Of a stretch of 26,512 bases of DNA, positions 1 to 7,443 are shown piece by piece (within the stretch, counting starts at the first letter, position 1; each line of letters opens with the position of its first letter). The notes under the pieces are model-generated. The model saw nothing but the letters and a program-made list of their open reading frames with translations, was not told the DNA's origin and searched no databases. Origin of the DNA: Rhizobiaceae bacterium (GTDB taxonomy: Bacteria; Pseudomonadota; Alphaproteobacteria; Rhizobiales; Rhizobiaceae); the NCBI GenBank assembly GCA_020696915.1, contig JAJFMR010000004.1:1-26512 (forward strand), given 5' to 3'. The translations under genes were made by a program, and so were the position numbers.

Positions 1-50
1 GGAGGCGAGGCCCCGAAATGACGATATTGGCGTTCAAGGAGACATTTGTC

Positions 51-932
51 ATGAACGCACAGGCCGCAGTATTGCAGAATGAGATCACTCCCGTCGGCGG
101 CGACTACGAAACGGTCCGCCGGGTCATCGAAAGGATCAGCGTCGATTTTCGCGATCAGCCCTCGCTGGAGACGCTTGCCGGCGAGGTCGGCGAGACGCCG
201 AGCGGGCTGCAGAAGCTCTTTACGCGCTGGGCCGGCCTCAGCCCCAAGGGTTTCCTGCAAGCGGTGACGCTGAACCACGCGCGCCGGCTGCTCGACCAGG
301 GCATGCCGCTGCTCGACGCATCCCTCGAAGTCGGCATGTCGGGGCCGGGACGGCTTCACGATCTGTTCGTCAGCCACGAGGCGATGTCGCCGGGCGACTA
401 CAAGACGCGCGGAGCGGGGCTCACCATCCGCTACGGCTTCCACCTGTCGCCCTTCGGCGTGGCGCTGATCATGGTCACGGAGCGCGGCCTGGCGGGCCTC
501 TCATTCAACGACGCGGGGGATGAGCGCGCGGCCTTCGCGGACATGTCCGGACGCTGGCCGAACGCCGGATATGTCGAGGACATGGGCGCCACCGCACCCT
601 ATGCGGCACGTATCTTCGATCCCGCCCGCTGGCGGGCCGACCAGCCGTTGCAGGTGGTGATGATCGGCACCGACTTCCAGGTGCGGGTGTGGAGGGCATT
701 GCTCGAAATTCCGATGGGGCGGGCGCGAAGCTACTCTGCCATCGCCACCGGCATCGGAGCGCCCACGGCATCCCGGGCGGTAGGCGCCGCCGTCGGGGCC
801 AATCCCCTCTCCTTCGTGGTGCCGTGCCATCGCGCGGTCGGCAAGTCCGGCGCGCTGACCGGCTATCACTGGGGCCTGACGCGCAAGCGCGCGATCCTCG
901 GCTGGGAGGCGGGGCAGCTGGCGGCCGGCTGA
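51..932 (+). CDS. AraC-type HTH / methylated-DNA-protein-cysteine methyltransferase fusion (Ada-like)
   Basis: DNA repair protein that would transfer alkyl groups from O6-alkylguanine to its own cysteine. Two AraC-type helix-turn-helix motifs occupy roughly residues 20-120, and the methyltransferase domain covers about 130-290. The acceptor motif VVPCHR is clear, with the acceptor Cys at residue 259. The N-terminal zinc/phosphotriester domain of E. coli Ada is absent, so the protein cannot sense methylphosphotriesters the way Ada does. It may be a self-regulated or purely repair version. I chose ATG 51 because AAGGAGA at 36-42 sits 8 bases upstream; an in-frame ATG at 18 is also possible. It is convergent with mbfA, and the 108-base gap between them shows no clear terminator. 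Family assignment is firm; regulatory role is inferred. Confidence 0.9.
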   Translation: MNAQAAVLQNEITPVGGDYETVRRVIERISVDFRDQPSLETLAGEVGETPSGLQKLFTRWAGLSPKGFLQAVTLNHARRLLDQGMPLLDASLEVGMSGPGRLHDLFVSHEAMSPGDYKTRGAGLTIRYGFHLSPFGVALIMVTERGLAGLSFNDAGDERAAFADMSGRWPNAGYVEDMGATAPYAARIFDPARWRADQPLQVVMIGTDFQVRVWRALLEIPMGRARSYSAIATGIGAPTASRAVGAAVGANPLSFVVPCHRAVGKSGALTGYHWGLTRKRAILGWEAGQLAAG

Positions 933-1040
933 GGCCGCTGGCATCGGACCGGGCCGGTGGATCGCTTTTCGGATGGATTCCTTGCGAGAAACGAGAGATT
1001 GAAGGGGCAGGGCGCCGTCTGCCGGGACACTTCGCCGCAA

Positions 1041-2024
1041 TCAGGCGTTGCCGATCAGCACCCCTGCCGCCAGCACCAGGCTGCCGCCCAGCACCACCTG
1101 CAGCGCTGCCCGCAAGAACGGCGTTTCCATATAGCGGTTCTGGATGTAGGCGATCGCCCACAATTCCACGAACACCACCGCGCCGGCGATTCCCGTCGCC
1201 GTCCAGAAATGTGGGATGAGGTAGGGCAGCGCATGACCGAGGCCGCCGACCGCGGTCATGATGCCCGAGGCCAGGCCCCGCTTCACTGGCGAACCGCGGC
1301 CCGACAGTTTGCCGTCGTCATGCGCGGCTTCCGTGAAGCCCATCGAGATGCCGGCGCCGACCGATGCCGAAAGGCCCACCAGAAAGGTCTGCCAGGTGTC
1401 GCCGGTCGCAAAGGCTGCCGCAAAGATGGGGGCAAGGGTCGACACCGAGCCGTCCATCAATCCGGCCAGCCCCGGCTGGACGTAGGTGAGGATGAACTGC
1501 TTGCGTTCGCTGGCAGTCTCCTCTTCGCGGACGCTTTCGGGGACATGCTCGAGGCCGAGTCGGCGGGCCAGCGACTCGTGTGACTTCTCCACGGCGGCGA
1601 GGTCGCCGAGCAGCTTTCTGGTCGAGGCATCGGCGGTGCGCTTGGAGGCTTCCAGGTAGAACCGGTGGGCCTGGTCCTCCATTGCCTCCGCCTGACCACG
1701 CACCTTGTCGATACCGAGCGGTCTCACCAGCCAATCCGGCTTGCGCTCGTAATAGCCCCTCACATGCTCGCGGCGGATCAGCGGTATGCGCTCGCCGAAC
1801 CGCTCCTGGTGCACCCTGATCAGCGCGGCGCGGTGCCGGTCCTCCTCGTCGGCCATGTCGTCGAAGACCTTGGCGGACTGCGGAAACGCATCTCGCAGCC
1901 CATCGGCATAGGCACGGTAGATGCGGCCGTCATCCTCTTCGGACGAGATGGCGAGCGCCAGGATCTCCTGCTCCGAAAGGGACGAAAACGAACGGCGACC
2001 GAAGCCGAAGACGCGCGACAACAT
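1041..2024 (-). CDS. mbfA: Membrane-bound ferritin MbfA (erythrin-VIT1 iron exporter)
   Basis: A 327-residue fusion of an N-terminal ferritin-like (erythrin) domain and a C-terminal VIT1/CCC1 membrane domain. In Agrobacterium and Bradyrhizobium MbfA exports iron from the cytoplasm and protects against iron and peroxide stress. The di-iron domain spans about residues 15-165, with ligand candidates E30, E60/E61-x-x-H64, E116...H120 and E146-x-x-H149. The VIT1 part starts near residue 178 (VQPGLAGLMDGSVSTLAP) and has about four to five membrane segments. Length and architecture match the family. Start ATG 2024 gives the usual MbfA N-terminus, though the ribosome site is weak. A near-perfect Irr-box lies 19-35 bases upstream (2043-2059), so repression by Irr under low iron is likely. 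Confidence 0.93.
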   Translation of the reverse strand: MLSRVFGFGRRSFSSLSEQEILALAISSEEDDGRIYRAYADGLRDAFPQSAKVFDDMADEEDRHRAALIRVHQERFGERIPLIRREHVRGYYERKPDWLVRPLGIDKVRGQAEAMEDQAHRFYLEASKRTADASTRKLLGDLAAVEKSHESLARRLGLEHVPESVREEETASERKQFILTYVQPGLAGLMDGSVSTLAPIFAAAFATGDTWQTFLVGLSASVGAGISMGFTEAAHDDGKLSGRGSPVKRGLASGIMTAVGGLGHALPYLIPHFWTATGIAGAVVFVELWAIAYIQNRYMETPFLRAALQVVLGGSLVLAAGVLIGNA

Positions 2025-2042
2025 GAATGATCAGTCCAAAAT

Positions 2043-2059
2043 CTTAGAACCATTCTAAA
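2043..2059. promoter_or_regulatory. Iron control element (Irr box) upstream of mbfA
   Basis: The plus strand reads CTTAGAACCATTCTAAA, matching the rhizobial iron control element TTTAGAA-N3-TTCTAAA in 13 of 14 arm bases. It lies just upstream of the mbfA start, where known mbfA genes carry this site. It probably binds Irr, which represses mbfA when iron is scarce. The match is visible directly; the binding protein is inferred because irr is not in this window. Confidence 0.82.
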
Positions 2060-2144
2060 TTGTGGACAGCACGAATATCAAGCTGTCCGGCGGAGCAAAA
2101 AACCACCCGTCCGACGTCTTCCTATAGCCGAAAGTGTACTTATA

Positions 2145-2158
2145 TTGACCAATGTCAA
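2145..2158. promoter_or_regulatory. Candidate operator palindrome upstream of small HTH protein
   Basis: Inverted repeat TTGACCAATGTCAA: five-base arms TTGAC/GTCAA around four bases. It ends six bases before the AGGAG ribosome site of the gene at 2175 and lies in the AT-richer divergent region shared with mbfA. It may be an operator, and TTGACC may double as a -35 element. I see no convincing -10. Identity of any binding protein is unknown. Confidence 0.3.
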
Positions 2159-2174
2159 CCGATAGGAGCACACC

Positions 2175-2492
2175 ATGAAGGCGAAGACGGCCTCCTTGGA
2201 TTCGCAGCCGATTCTCCAGCTGATTGCCAGCATTCAGGCCGATCTCGACCGCGTCAAGGGACTGGTCGAGCAGGCGGCGCCGAAGTTCGATCCGGCCAAT
2301 CCCCAGAACAAGACGGCGGACGGCAAGCTGTCGGGAGAGGGGGTGGAATGCTGCTACCGGATGTTCGACGAGGGCAAGAGCCGCTATTCGGTGGCACGGG
2401 CCATGAAGATATCGTTTGCCGCGGCCACCCACCGGTTCAACGCCTGGCGCAAGGCCGGCGGCGAGAAGCGGGTGAGGGCGCTGATGGGCTGA
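2175..2492 (+). CDS. Small HTH-like hypothetical protein
   Basis: A 105-residue soluble protein that I do not recognise as a named family. The N-terminal third (residues 5-35) looks like an amphipathic helix. The C-terminal half (about 62-100) has the pattern of a helix-turn-helix: a helix containing SRYSVARAMKIS followed by AAATHRFNAWRKAGG, which would be the recognition helix, and a basic tail. Length and GC-rich coding pattern support a real gene. AGGAG at 2164-2168 is well placed for ATG 2175. It diverges from mbfA across a 150-base region that holds the Irr box and a separate palindrome at 2145-2158, possibly its own binding site. A DNA-binding role is inference from sequence pattern only. 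Confidence 0.7.
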   Translation: MKAKTASLDSQPILQLIASIQADLDRVKGLVEQAAPKFDPANPQNKTADGKLSGEGVECCYRMFDEGKSRYSVARAMKISFAAATHRFNAWRKAGGEKRVRALMG

Positions 2493-2601
2493 CGGCCAGC
2501 CGTGACGCTGCCTTCACGACCCGGCAAGCGAGTCGCGGCCCGGTCGGCTGTGCTTTTCCACGCGGCAGCGGTTCGCGAAAACGGCCTCCCCAGGCGACGC
2601 C

Positions 2602-3738
2602 TCAGTCCAGCGTGCGCCGGAAGCGGATCAGCGCCACTGCGGCGAACACCAGCACGAATATCGCCAGCGCCGCGACCTCGCCGGCGATGGCTGCAAAGTC
2701 GGCTCCCTTGAGCATTACCGCCCGCGTGATGCGCAGGAAATGGGTGAGCGGCAGGATCTCGCCGAAGGCCTGTGCCCAGCCGGGCATGCCCCGGTAGGGA
2801 AACATGAAGCCGGAAAGCAGGATCGAGGGCAGGAAGAAGAAGACTGTCAGCTGCATGGCCTGCATCTGCGTGCGCGCCACACTGGATATCGTGTAGCCGA
2901 GCAGGACCAGCGACAGCACGAAGGTCAGAATGGCGCCGAGCAGCAGCGGAAGCGATCCGACGAACGGCACGCCGAACAACAGCCTGGCCGCGGTCAGCAC
3001 CACCAGCACCTGCACGCCCCCGACGACGAGATAGGGCAATATTTTGCCCAGCATGATCTCGGCGGGCGAGACCGGCATCGCGAGCAGATTTTCCATGGTG
3101 CCCCGCTCGGTCTCGCGGGTCAGCGCCATGGAGGTCATCATCGTCAACGTCATTTGCAGGATGACGCCGAGCAGGCCGGGCACGATGTTGTACTGCGAGA
3201 TGCCTTCCGGATTGTAGCGGCGGTGGACCACGACATCGAGTTTTTCACGCTCCGCGGCGGCTGCCGTTTCCGTGAGGCCCTGTTCCCTGAGCAGCGCCGT
3301 CGCCGCGACGATGCCGAGCGTCGAGATGGCGCCGCTGGCGACGGCCGGGTCGGTCGCATCGGCCTCGATCAGGATCTGCGGCCTCGCCCGGCGGTCGACG
3401 CGGCGCGCGAAGTCGGCCGGTATGGTGACGACGAAGGAGACGGCGCCGGCGGCCATCAGCGCCTCGGCTTCTGCCGCACTCTCCACGACATGGCCGAAAC
3501 GGTAGTAGCCCGTCATTTCCAGCGCCGAAACCATGGCCCGCGTATAATGGTCGTTGCTGGTGGCGACGAGCGCGGCCGGCAGGCTCTTGGGATCGTTGTT
3601 GATCGCGAAGCCGAAGAGCACGAGCTGCATGAGCGGCACGCCGAGCATCATGGCGAAGGTAATACGGTCGCGCCGCATCTGGATGAATTCCTTGGCGAGG
3701 AGGGCACCGAGCCGCGCAAAGGAAAACGTCGCGGTCAC
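2602..3738 (-). CDS. ABC-2 type transporter permease (YbhR/YbhS-like)
   Basis: Inner-membrane permease of 378 residues with the ABC2_membrane_3 layout. There is one membrane segment near residues 25-45 (after the KEFIQMRRDR stretch typical of the family), a large extracytoplasmic domain of about 130 residues, then five to six membrane segments from about 185 to the end. The cytoplasmic motif ETERGTMENLLAMPVSP, typical of ABC-2 permeases, is at about 210-230. It overlaps the upstream ATPase gene by four bases (ATGA), so the two are translationally coupled. The E. coli relatives ybhS and ybhR come as a pair; here there is only one permease, so a homodimer is likely. Substrate unknown, probably drugs or other amphiphiles. 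Confidence 0.88.
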   Translation of the reverse strand: MTATFSFARLGALLAKEFIQMRRDRITFAMMLGVPLMQLVLFGFAINNDPKSLPAALVATSNDHYTRAMVSALEMTGYYRFGHVVESAAEAEALMAAGAVSFVVTIPADFARRVDRRARPQILIEADATDPAVASGAISTLGIVAATALLREQGLTETAAAAEREKLDVVVHRRYNPEGISQYNIVPGLLGVILQMTLTMMTSMALTRETERGTMENLLAMPVSPAEIMLGKILPYLVVGGVQVLVVLTAARLLFGVPFVGSLPLLLGAILTFVLSLVLLGYTISSVARTQMQAMQLTVFFFLPSILLSGFMFPYRGMPGWAQAFGEILPLTHFLRITRAVMLKGADFAAIAGEVAALAIFVLVFAAVALIRFRRTLD

Positions 3739-4652
3739 GCCATATTGTCCTTCGACCCGGCCATGAACTGAATGAAGACGTCCTCGAGGCTGGTCTCGCC
3801 CGGGCGCACCGAAATGCCCTCGCGCCGGCGGAAGTCCTCGAGCGCCGCCTCGAGCTTCCGCCGATCCGAACCGACCACATGCAGCGTGGCGCCGAACGGC
3901 GCGACCTGCTCGACGCCGGCGCGGCCGCGGAGTGCGGCCGCCACTTCGTCCAGCTTAGCTCCTTCGACCACGAAGGTCGTCAGGCCGGCGTTTTCGACCA
4001 CCTCCTCGACCGTGCCGGTGGCCAGCAGCCTGCCATAGGAAATGTAGCTGATGCGATGGCAGCGCTCGGCCTCGTCCATGTAGTGCGTCGAGACCAGCAC
4101 CGTCAGCCCGCCTTGCGCCAGCCGGTGGATCTCGTCCCAGAATTCGCGCCGCGCCTTCGGGTCGACGCCTGCGGTAGGCTCGTCGAGCAGCAGGAGCTTC
4201 GGCCGGTGCATGATGCAGGCGGCAAGCGCCAGACGCTGCTTCCAGCCGCCTGAGAGCGTCCCGGCGAGCTGGCTCCTGCGGGACGTCAGGCCGAGTTCTC
4301 GAAGGGAGCGCTCCACATGCTCGCCGGCGGGCGAAAGCTGGTAGAGCCGCGCCACGAATTCCAGGTTTTCGCCGATCGTCAGATCCTCGTAGAACGAGAA
4401 CCGCTGGGTCATGTAGCCGACTTCACGCTTGATCTTCAGCGGCTCGGTCAGGAGGTCGTGGCCAAGTACGCTGCCCTCCCCTTCGTCGGGGGTGAGAAGC
4501 CCGCACATCATGCGGATGGTGGTGGTCTTGCCGGAGCCGTTCGGCCCGAGAAAACCGACGATCTCGCCTTGGGCGACCGTCATCGTGACGTGGTCGACCA
4601 CGGTCCTCTGCCCGAACCGCTTGACCAGGTTGCGGACCTCGATGACACTCAT
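3735..4652 (-). CDS. ABC transporter ATP-binding protein
   Basis: Cytoplasmic ATPase subunit, 305 residues, partner of the ABC-2 permease immediately downstream. Visible motifs: Walker A GPNGSGKT at 36-43, Q-loop Q83, signature LSGGWKQR at 133-140, Walker B LLLLDEPT at 153-160, and switch histidine H190. The C-terminal third resembles the regulatory extension of drug-export ATPases of the CcmA/YbhF class. E. coli YbhF carries two fused ATPase domains; this protein has one. It is the third gene of a leftward operon with a TetR regulator and an HlyD-like adaptor, and its stop overlaps the permease start. All catalytic residues appear intact. Confidence 0.92.
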   Translation of the reverse strand: MSVIEVRNLVKRFGQRTVVDHVTMTVAQGEIVGFLGPNGSGKTTTIRMMCGLLTPDEGEGSVLGHDLLTEPLKIKREVGYMTQRFSFYEDLTIGENLEFVARLYQLSPAGEHVERSLRELGLTSRRSQLAGTLSGGWKQRLALAACIMHRPKLLLLDEPTAGVDPKARREFWDEIHRLAQGGLTVLVSTHYMDEAERCHRISYISYGRLLATGTVEEVVENAGLTTFVVEGAKLDEVAAALRGRAGVEQVAPFGATLHVVGSDRRKLEAALEDFRRREGISVRPGETSLEDVFIQFMAGSKDNMA

Positions 4653-4746
4653 GATCGGCCGCCCACCGGAGCGGCCGGTTGCCTGCCGGCGGACATGCCG
4701 GCCGTCTGCCGCACTCGCCGCACGGCCGGGTGGAGCCGGGCGGCAA

Positions 4747-5694
4747 TCATTGCTCGGCGAGCCTCACATCGACGATCTGCCCCGGCTGCAGCGCGGTGGC
4801 GTCGCCCTGCGGCCGCGCTTCGACCAGATAGACGAGCTTCTGACGGTTCTCGAGGGAGTAGATCACCGGCGGCGTGAACTCGGGATCTGGAGAGATGTAG
4901 CTCACGACAGCGGTGAGCTTGCTGCCGCAGCCGTCGCAGCTGACCGACAGCGTGCTTCCGACCTCCAGCGACGAAAAGGCGGGCTCCGGCACGAACAGCG
5001 TCAGCTTCACGGCGCCATCGGGCAGCATGGAGATCACCGGGGCAGCGGGCCCGGCGATGTCACCGGGGTTGCGGATAATATCGTCGATGCGGCCGGACGC
5101 CGGCGCGGCGATCGTTCGCTTGGAGAGCCGCCAGCGTGCCTGCTCGAGCGTCTGCTCGGCCTGCTTTACCTGGCTTGCGGCGGCCCTGATCGTCTCGGGC
5201 CGAGCCGGCAGTCCGGCGACGGCCAGGTTGGCCTCCGCCTGGCCGATTGCCGCTGCGGCCACCTCGACGGCCGTGGTCGCTTCGTCACGCTGCGCCTGCG
5301 GAGCGATGCCGCGCCGGAACAGATCCTCGGCGCGTGTCAGCACCCGTTTTGCCTCCTCGGCCTCGGCCTTTGCGGACCTGACCGCAGCCTCGAGCACTGC
5401 AACCTCCTCGGGCCGCTTGCCGACCTTGAGATCCGCCAGCTGTGCCTGGGCCTGCGCGAGCGCCGCCTCGGCCTGCAGGACGGCGATCCTGGCGTCGCCG
5501 CTTTCTACTTCCGCGACCGCACTGCCTTCCCTGACGCGGTCGCCGCGACGGACGGCGACCGACTGCACCTGCGCCACCTCGATGGGTGCCAGCAGGACAT
5601 AATCTCCCTCGACATAGCCCACGGCGAGCGGCGCGGCCGTCGGGCAGGAAAGCATCGAGGCAATGAAGGGGATTGCGCAGATGATGCTCATCAT
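4747..5694 (-). CDS. HlyD/YbhG-family periplasmic adaptor (membrane fusion protein)
   Basis: A 315-residue adaptor linking the ABC exporter to the cell envelope. The N-terminus (about residues 1-20, ending ...SMLSC) is a short hydrophobic segment; the Cys could be a weak lipobox, otherwise it is an uncleaved anchor. A biotinyl-lipoyl-like half follows at about 35-65 (VRRGDRVREGSAVAEVESG), then a long Ala/Glu/Gln-rich coiled-coil hairpin at about 70-190, then the second lipoyl half and a beta-barrel with FVPEPAFSSLEVG. This is the YbhG arrangement. The start overlaps the stop of the TetR gene by four bases; 94 bases separate it from the ATPase gene. Probably repressed by the TetR protein encoded upstream. 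Confidence 0.88.
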   Translation of the reverse strand: MMSIICAIPFIASMLSCPTAAPLAVGYVEGDYVLLAPIEVAQVQSVAVRRGDRVREGSAVAEVESGDARIAVLQAEAALAQAQAQLADLKVGKRPEEVAVLEAAVRSAKAEAEEAKRVLTRAEDLFRRGIAPQAQRDEATTAVEVAAAAIGQAEANLAVAGLPARPETIRAAASQVKQAEQTLEQARWRLSKRTIAAPASGRIDDIIRNPGDIAGPAAPVISMLPDGAVKLTLFVPEPAFSSLEVGSTLSVSCDGCGSKLTAVVSYISPDPEFTPPVIYSLENRQKLVYLVEARPQGDATALQPGQIVDVRLAEQ

Positions 5695-6374
5695 CTTCCA
5701 GCTCTCCCCGCCGTCAGCATGGCCTCCAGATTGGCGGTCGCCACCGCCGCGATCGCTCTCGCCTGTTGCGGCCCGATGTCCGTCCAGCCCATGCGCCTGA
5801 GCACCGCCTCCCGCCCGATCCGGAAGTACACCACCTGGCCGATCAGTGTGAAAACGGTGAGCCTGGTCCGTTCGCTGTCCGCTTCCTCTCCGGTGGCGGC
5901 TGCCCAGGCGCGGCAGAGCTGACCATGCAAGGGCTCGAGCACGCCCTTATACATCCGGTCCAGGGCCGCGCTGGGCTGCGACAGTTCGCGCATGATGAAC
6001 TGGGCGATCTCGCCTGCCTCGGGGCTGGCCACGAAGAAGGAGACCATCCGTTCGACCGCAGCAGACAGCCCGGCGGCCGCGGCCGGCGGATCGGCGGCGG
6101 CCGCCGCGTCGGCCAGCACCGGTCGCGCGATTTTCTGGATCGTCTCGACGATGAAATCGGCGCAGGCGGCGTGCAGCCCTTCCTTGCCGCCGAAATGATA
6201 GGCGATCGAGCCGATATTCGCCTTCGCCAGCGCTGCGATCTGGCGTGTCGACGTGCCGTCGAACCCGTGTCGGCCGAACAGCTGCAAACCGGCGTGTATC
6301 AGCGCCGTGCGGGTCAGCTCGGCAGGCGATTGCTGTGCGCGGCGTGGCGACGGAACGTCGTCCGGCTTGATCAT
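5691..6374 (-). CDS. TetR family repressor, CecR/YbiH-like
   Basis: A 227-residue regulator heading the adaptor-ATPase-permease operon. The N-terminal TetR helix-turn-helix is clear at about residues 20-65 (GLQLFGRHGFDGTSTRQIA, then NIGSIAYHFGGKEGL). The rest resembles the DUF1956 ligand-binding domain of E. coli CecR, with MRELSQPSAALDRMY at about 125-140. In E. coli CecR controls ybhGFSR and influences sensitivity to cefoperazone and chloramphenicol; the same gene order here suggests a local efflux repressor. A 20-base imperfect palindrome begins 10 bases upstream of ATG 6374, ideally placed for autoregulation. No good ribosome site precedes the ATG, so the start is less certain than the gene. 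Confidence 0.88.
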   Translation of the reverse strand: MIKPDDVPSPRRAQQSPAELTRTALIHAGLQLFGRHGFDGTSTRQIAALAKANIGSIAYHFGGKEGLHAACADFIVETIQKIARPVLADAAAAADPPAAAAGLSAAVERMVSFFVASPEAGEIAQFIMRELSQPSAALDRMYKGVLEPLHGQLCRAWAAATGEEADSERTRLTVFTLIGQVVYFRIGREAVLRRMGWTDIGPQQARAIAAVATANLEAMLTAGRAGR

Positions 6375-6383
6375 GCGGAGAGT

Positions 6384-6403
6384 TTGATCAATCGAATGAT
6401 TAA
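6384..6403. promoter_or_regulatory. Candidate TetR/CecR operator
   Basis: The plus strand reads TTGATCAATCGAATGATTAA. Read against its reverse complement, 16 of 20 bases match (8 of 10 pairs), with outer TT/AA and inner GAT/ATC arms. AT-rich palindromes of this kind are typical TetR-family operators. It sits between the TetR start and the divergent hydrolase gene, so it could control both. Binding is inferred. Confidence 0.55.
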
Positions 6404-6508
6404 CGTCAAGCCTCTTCTTGCTTTGACGAAGCGGCGCGATTTAGTGTCGGGCATGAACAGGAGCACCACCGTGCCGCGGCGGGTTGCCGGACCTGCAGGT
6501 TGCTCACC

Positions 6509-7309
6509 GTGAGCGCCGACGCAGCCGATACGCTTCTTGACCGGCTGGGCAGGTGGGTGGCGTCCCGGCTGCAGAGCGAGTCGTCAGGCTACGAGCCCTA
6601 TACGCCGTCCGATCCCGAGACCCTCCGGCGCGTGCTCCTGCCTGGCGACGTGCTGCTCATCGAAGGGAATCTGCGGATTTCGGCGGCGATCAAGTACCTG
6701 ACCCAGTCGACTTGGTCGCATTCTGCGCTTTATGTCGGCGACGCGTTGCCGGAGCCTGCCGACGGCTCGGAGCGGCCGCGGCTCGTCGAGGTCAATCTCG
6801 GCGATGGCTGCGTTGCCGTTCCGCTGTCCAAATACCGCACCTACAACACCCGCATCTGCCGGGCCAGCGGGCTTTCGCCGGATGATCGCGATCACCTCGT
6901 CGGCTTCCTGATCGACAGGCTCGGCCTCAGATACGATCTGAAGAACATCATTGACATGCTGCGTTATTTCCTGCCGGCACCGCCAATCCCGGTTCGCTGG
7001 CGCCGGCGGCTGCTCGCCTTCGGATCGGGCGACCCGACCCGCGCAATCTGCTCGACACTGATCGCCCAGGCCTATGAGCAGATCGGCTATCCGATCCTGC
7101 CCGAAATCACCCGGGCGCCAGGCCGGGCCTCGGCGCAGTCCTCCTATTCGCGCAAGGAGATCCTCCACATTCGCCATTATTCACTCTACACGCCCCGCGA
7201 TTTCGACCTCTCGCCCTATTTCCGCATCGTCAAGCCGACGCTGGAATACGGATTCGACTACAAGGTAGTCGAATTAACAGCGAGGCAGGCCGCGGACACT
7301 TCGTCCTGA
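6509..7309 (+). CDS. YiiX/YebB-like NlpC/P60-superfamily (permuted papain fold) hydrolase
   Basis: About 266 residues with the features of the peptidase C92 (YiiX) family: a conserved opening LLPGDVLLIEGN, the histidine motif STWSHSALYVG and, much later, the cysteine motif AICSTLIAQAY. In this permuted fold the catalytic His precedes the catalytic Cys, as seen here. Relatives are thought to cleave amide or acyl bonds of peptides or lipids; the substrate of this one is unknown. No signal peptide is visible. GTG 6509 is preferred, with AGG at 6497-6499; TTG 6500 is an in-frame alternative. It diverges from the TetR gene, so the palindrome at 6384-6403 may also influence it. Confidence 0.8.
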   Translation: MSADAADTLLDRLGRWVASRLQSESSGYEPYTPSDPETLRRVLLPGDVLLIEGNLRISAAIKYLTQSTWSHSALYVGDALPEPADGSERPRLVEVNLGDGCVAVPLSKYRTYNTRICRASGLSPDDRDHLVGFLIDRLGLRYDLKNIIDMLRYFLPAPPIPVRWRRRLLAFGSGDPTRAICSTLIAQAYEQIGYPILPEITRAPGRASAQSSYSRKEILHIRHYSLYTPRDFDLSPYFRIVKPTLEYGFDYKVVELTARQAADTSS

Positions 7310-7371
7310 GCCGTTCGACGGGGCCCCGGCGGAGAAGCTCGGCACAACAGCCTTGTGCAGCGTGCGTCCAT

Positions 7372-7401
7372 CGAGGCAGCCTGCGGCGGCGCCTTGCCTC
7401 G
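7372..7401. terminator. Possible bidirectional hairpin between convergent genes
   Basis: Seven-base arms CGAGGCA and TGCCTCG enclose a GC-rich 16-base loop that can pair further. It lies in the 134-base gap between the ends of the hydrolase and quiC genes. There is no T-run, so it is only a weak terminator candidate. Confidence 0.3.
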
Positions 7402-7443
7402 CGAAGCGATGCCTCGAAGTACGCACAAGCGATGCGGACGGTG

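Noticed and set aside
4429..5922. Long plus-strand open frame (497 codons) opposite the ATPase, adaptor and repressor genes
   Set aside because: It is antisense to three genes with clear family motifs; its translation is Arg/Gly-rich and has no recognisable domain. High GC makes such shadow frames common.
6404..6428. Imperfect inverted repeat CGTCAA...TTGACG next to the TetR operator candidate
   Set aside because: Six-base arms with a 13-base spacer; too weak to call an operator or terminator apart from the better palindrome at 6384-6403.
6453..6512. Short open frame whose stop overlaps the GTG start of the YiiX-like gene, possible leader peptide
   Set aside because: Only 19 codons, no good ribosome site, no regulatory pattern such as codon runs; the overlap is likely chance.
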